Assembly: GCA_002452555.1 (NCBI GenBank) | Contig: DKER01000075.1 | Location: 1-9,830 of the forward strand | Reading direction: 5' to 3' | Length of the DNA: 9,830 nt | From: Fidelibacterota bacterium UBA6817 | GTDB lineage: Bacteria > Fidelibacterota > Fidelibacteria > Fidelibacterales > Fidelibacteraceae | In this document: one piece after another, positions 7,213-9,830 of the stretch | Layout of the letters: each line of letters starts with the position of its first letter | Numbering within the stretch: the first letter of the stretch is position 1 | The notes under the pieces: model-generated | Seen by the model: the letters and a program-made list of their open reading frames with translations, nothing else | Told to the model about the DNA's origin: nothing | Databases searched by the model: none | Program-made: the position numbers and the translations under genes

Positions 7213-8721
7213 ATGCATTCAATACAGGAAAATAACATAACCCCCAGAGCTCATAACCTGGATGCTCTGAGAGGCTTTGCAATATTGACCATGGTTTTGT
7301 CCGGTACGCTGCCGTGGGGAACCCTTCCCAATTGGATGTATCATGCCCAGGTTCCTCCGCCGGATCATGTTTTTAACCCTAATCTGCCCGGAATAACATG
7401 GGTGGATCTGGTGTTTCCCTTCTTTCTCTTTGCCATGGGGGCAGCATTTCCTCTAGCACTTTCAAAAAAAATTGAACAAGGTATGTCTCAGGGGAAAATT
7501 GTTCTTTCAATTTTAAGCCGGGGACTGATGCTTGCCATATTTGCCGTTTTTGTTATGCATATTAGACCATATAAACTGAATCCAAATCCGGATGTGATAA
7601 CATGGCTTGCTGCTTTGGGCGGATTCGCCATTCTGTTTATGGTGTATTTAAAAACACCCGGATCCTGGCCGGTTAATTTGGGCAGGTTACTTAAAATTAC
7701 CGGATGGATCGGACTCATCTTATGGGTCAGATTTATAAAATTTCCCAATAATGGCTCTTTTTCGTTTCAAAGGAATGACATCATTCTTATTGTTTTGACC
7801 AATATGGCTGTTTTCGGGGCTTTGATTTGGCTTTTTACACGCAATAATATGCTGCTAAGGCTTGGAATTATGGGATTTTTTCTGGCTTTCAGGCTGGTTC
7901 ATACACAATGGGATATTATGAATGCCATCGGACCTGAAGCCGAACCGGTCCGCAATATCGGATCAGTACTTTTCATTTTTTCTGAAAATGTAAAAAACTG
8001 GATGATCCATGTGTGGGATTATTCTCCAATTTCATGGCTTTACCAATTCAGTTTCTTAAAGTATCTGCTGATCGTGATTCCCGGGACTATTGCCGGTGAT
8101 CTGACCCTCAATTGGATGAAAACAAAGAATTCGATTGCAGATCAGGGTGAAAAAAAGATGAAGTATTGCGTTTTAGCCCTGTTAATGTTTCTGAGTTTGA
8201 TCGTGATATTGGCGGGACTTCAGTCAAGACAGGTTTTTACGACGTTTTTATTTTCGTCTGCTATTGCTTTAGCCGCACTGTTTATTGTCCGGAAACCGGT
8301 TTCTGATACGGAAAAATATATTAAATCTCTGGTCTTTTGGGGGAGTTACTGGCTCATCCTGGGGTTATTGTTTGAACCCTTTGAAGGAGGAATAAAGAAG
8401 GATAATTCCACGCTCAGTTACTATTTTATCACAAGCGGACTTGCATTTTATCTGATTACTCTGTTTACAATCCTTTTTGATATCTTTAAAAAACAGAAAG
8501 GATTTTCTGTTTTGATCAGAAATGGCCGGAATCCCATGATTGCTTATGTCGGGATGGCTAACTTTATTTGGCCGGTCCTTCATCTGACAGGAATAAAACA
8601 TCTTGCAGCAACAGTGTTTTCTGCACCCTGGACCGGGTTTATCTGGAGCGTGATTGAAACAAGTCTGCTTGCAGTATGTGTTGCATGGCTAACAAAAAAG
8701 AAGATTTTCTGGAAAACATAA
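7213..8721 (+). CDS. DUF5009-type membrane protein, HGSNAT-like N-acyltransferase
   Basis: This 502-residue polytopic membrane protein has about 11-12 hydrophobic segments. The N-terminus carries the family signature RAHNLDALRGFAIL (residues 12-25), then YHAQVPPPDH (43-52) and PGITWVDLVFPFFLF (about 59-73). This pattern fits DUF5009 and its relatives DUF1624/NagX and human HGSNAT. HGSNAT passes an acetyl group from cytosolic acetyl-CoA across the membrane to a terminal glucosamine; histidines near the first loop (H44, H52 here) are candidates for that role by analogy only. A conserved RNGRNPMIAYVGM segment near residue 440 also fits the acyltransferase-3-like fold. It starts 11 bases after the HyuA-like stop and ends one base before the next ATG, so it is surely co-transcribed. 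Beside nanE it may acetylate an amino sugar during import, but no member of DUF5009 has been shown here to do so; the substrate is inference. Confidence 0.85.
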   Translation: MHSIQENNITPRAHNLDALRGFAILTMVLSGTLPWGTLPNWMYHAQVPPPDHVFNPNLPGITWVDLVFPFFLFAMGAAFPLALSKKIEQGMSQGKIVLSILSRGLMLAIFAVFVMHIRPYKLNPNPDVITWLAALGGFAILFMVYLKTPGSWPVNLGRLLKITGWIGLILWVRFIKFPNNGSFSFQRNDIILIVLTNMAVFGALIWLFTRNNMLLRLGIMGFFLAFRLVHTQWDIMNAIGPEAEPVRNIGSVLFIFSENVKNWMIHVWDYSPISWLYQFSFLKYLLIVIPGTIAGDLTLNWMKTKNSIADQGEKKMKYCVLALLMFLSLIVILAGLQSRQVFTTFLFSSAIALAALFIVRKPVSDTEKYIKSLVFWGSYWLILGLLFEPFEGGIKKDNSTLSYYFITSGLAFYLITLFTILFDIFKKQKGFSVLIRNGRNPMIAYVGMANFIWPVLHLTGIKHLAATVFSAPWTGFIWSVIETSLLAVCVAWLTKKKIFWKT

Positions 8722-8722
8722 T

Positions 8723-9559
8723 ATGCATTCATTCGATATGATAATTTATGGCGCTTCCTTTCAGGGTATTGTTCTTGCCAAACATTATTCCGAACAGGGT
8801 TTTAACGTAGCCCTGTTTCATCGGTACGGATTTCCGGGTGGCATGATCAGTACATCGTTCAGCGTTTATCAGGAAATTAATTATAAACTTCTCGAAACAG
8901 ATATGCTCAGTGCCCGTATTTTGAAACAGATTATGTCAGAAGAAGGAGGCTGCCTTTATCAGGATGATTCATACATACTTGTCAATCCTGAAATTTTCAA
9001 ATTGAAATTGATGGATGCTGTGCAGCAAATTAATGGTTCGGTTCTTTTCTACTCAGTTCCTTATAAAGTCGTTCAAAATGGAACAGAAAACATCGTCAGT
9101 TTTATTCATCGTGAAGGACGGCGTGAATACCGGTGTTCCCAATTGATCGATGCATCTGAATCCGGTGATATTTTGAGACTGATCAAACCGCTTGAAATGT
9201 CTGATCACCGAATTTACAATTGTTTTATAAAAAGCAGGAATGAACCCCGGTTTCACGGCTTTCAAAACGTACTGCCCTTAACAGACGGCCGCTGGTGGGC
9301 TTCTGTCGGTTTTGACAGTGACAATCCTGATCTGTCTTTGGGTATGCATGAATCATTGGATGAATTGCACAAAACAATGATTATGCAGGATGCAGTCGTT
9401 CAGTTAATACCCATGATTCCTGAACGAGTTTTCTGCATTTCTGACGATGATACGTCGATATACAGGGGATTGGTAAAAAACGGGAAAGATATTGAAAGGA
9501 TTTTTCTAAATACAATGGGAGGGGATATTTATGATACCAAAAATTATGACCGACATTAA
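8723..9559 (+). CDS. Short FAD-dependent oxidoreductase-like protein (FAD_oxidored type, atypical)
   Basis: This 278-residue protein begins with a Rossmann-like beta-alpha-beta: MIIYGASFQGIVLAKHYSEQG (glycines at 10, 15 and 26), then FPGGM (37-41). LIDASESGD (141-149) corresponds to the LIDATGxGD motif of PF12831-type FAD oxidoreductases. Three things are odd. The fingerprint reads GASFQG, so its middle glycine is Ser12. The acidic residue expected at the end of strand 2 to bind the FAD ribose appears to be His33. The protein also stops well short of the 400-550 residues usual for the family and lacks a clear C-terminal FAD-closing motif. No frameshift is evident, because nanE begins within its last 29 bases with its own strong Shine-Dalgarno. 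The start at 8723 lies one base after the DUF5009 stop. It may be a reduced enzyme, a flavin-free binding protein or a decaying gene; the reaction is unknown. Confidence 0.7.
   Translation: MHSFDMIIYGASFQGIVLAKHYSEQGFNVALFHRYGFPGGMISTSFSVYQEINYKLLETDMLSARILKQIMSEEGGCLYQDDSYILVNPEIFKLKLMDAVQQINGSVLFYSVPYKVVQNGTENIVSFIHREGRREYRCSQLIDASESGDILRLIKPLEMSDHRIYNCFIKSRNEPRFHGFQNVLPLTDGRWWASVGFDSDNPDLSLGMHESLDELHKTMIMQDAVVQLIPMIPERVFCISDDDTSIYRGLVKNGKDIERIFLNTMGGDIYDTKNYDRH
9517..9524 (+). promoter_or_regulatory. Strong ribosome binding site for nanE
   Basis: GGGAGGGG ends 6 bases before the ATG at 9531 and is the best Shine-Dalgarno in the window. It lies inside the 3' end of the preceding gene. It selects 9531 over the in-frame ATG at 9546 and suggests that nanE is translated efficiently and possibly coupled to its upstream neighbour. 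Confidence 0.75.
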
Positions 9560-9830
9560 AAACGGTCTGATTGTATCATGTCAGGCGACCGGGGATGATC
9601 CCTTTAATTCACCGAACAAAGTGGCTTTATATGCCCGCGCAGCCCTCATGGGCGGAGCTGTTGCCATTCGCAGTGAAGGAAAATCAAAAACTCTTGCCAT
9701 TGTTCAGACGGTGGATGTTCCCGTAATCGGACTGATTAAAAGTATATTTCCGGACGGATTGGTCTGCATAACCCGGACATTTACGGATGTGGAAAAAATA
9801 TTATCCACCGGAGCTCATATGGTAGCTATA
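9531..9830 (+). CDS. nanE: N-acetylmannosamine-6-phosphate 2-epimerase, NanE (3' end beyond the window)
   Basis: The first 100 codons are visible and run off the right edge. NanE is a cytoplasmic TIM-barrel enzyme that epimerises ManNAc-6-P to GlcNAc-6-P in sialic acid and ManNAc catabolism, feeding NagA and NagB. Diagnostic stretches are KNGLIVSCQA (residues 10-19), GGAVAIRSEG (41-50), VPVIGLIKSIFPD (63-75), CITRTFTDV (79-87) and STGAHMVAI (92-100). Q18, R47 and K70 correspond to the conserved glutamine, the phosphate/substrate arginine and the catalytic lysine (Lys66 of the Clostridium perfringens enzyme). The second catalytic residue, a glutamate near position 180, lies outside the window. 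The gene overlaps the FAD-like gene by 29 bases and has a strong Shine-Dalgarno, so it belongs to the same operon. It anchors the operon's assignment to amino-sugar metabolism. Confidence 0.92.
   Translation, partial: MIPKIMTDIKNGLIVSCQATGDDPFNSPNKVALYARAALMGGAVAIRSEGKSKTLAIVQTVDVPVIGLIKSIFPDGLVCITRTFTDVEKILSTGAHMVAI

Noticed and set aside
1..9830. CRISPR array, tRNA/rRNA genes, insertion sequence ends, att sites
   Set aside because: No spaced direct repeats, cloverleaf-like segments, transposase motifs or terminal inverted repeats were seen; almost all of the window is coding.

Overview
The window reads as a piece of a chromosome from a Gram-negative bacterium of the Fibrobacterota-Chlorobiota-Bacteroidota (FCB) group or a neighbouring candidate phylum such as Marinimicrobia, Calditrichota or Ignavibacteria. 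The evidence is the C-terminal type IX secretion (T9SS) sorting domain with the motif NYPNPFNP at the end of the first gene, the AT-leaning codon use, the weak Shine-Dalgarno sequences on several genes, and a DUF5009-type membrane protein. The phylum assignment is inference; no rRNA or other marker gene is present.

Layout: all genes lie on the + strand. (1) Positions 3-3482 hold the 3' part of a gene for a very large exported multidomain protein. It has beta-propeller-like segments, two anchor-D (Ig-like) modules, two tandem anchor-J-like beta-sandwich repeats and the T9SS signal. Its reading frame is open to the left edge, so the true start lies outside the window. (2) Positions 3495-3523 hold a strong rho-independent terminator that closes this gene. 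A perfect TTGACA box overlaps the hairpin and may serve as the -35 of the next transcription unit. (3) Positions 3555-9830 hold a tightly packed five-gene operon that runs off the right edge: a polytopic transporter, a HyuA-type hydantoinase/oxoprolinase-family protein, a DUF5009/HGSNAT-like membrane acyltransferase, a short FAD-oxidoreductase-like protein, and the start of nanE (N-acetylmannosamine-6-phosphate 2-epimerase). Gaps are 14, 11 and 1 bp, and the last junction is a 29 bp overlap.

Functional reading: NanE is the one gene with a clear pathway. It converts ManNAc-6-P to GlcNAc-6-P in sialic acid or ManNAc catabolism. DUF5009 proteins are related to heparan-alpha-glucosaminide N-acetyltransferase (HGSNAT), which acetylates amino sugars across a membrane. 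The operon therefore looks like an amino-sugar or sialic-acid uptake and breakdown system. It carries two unexpected members, a HyuA-like protein with no HyuB partner and an atypical short Rossmann/FAD-like protein, whose chemistry cannot be read from the sequence. This combination is the most interesting thing in the window. The genes that would settle the pathway (nanA, nanK, nagB, a sialidase) are not in view. No tRNA, rRNA, CRISPR array, insertion sequence or phage gene was seen, and there is no gene-free stretch over 300 bases.
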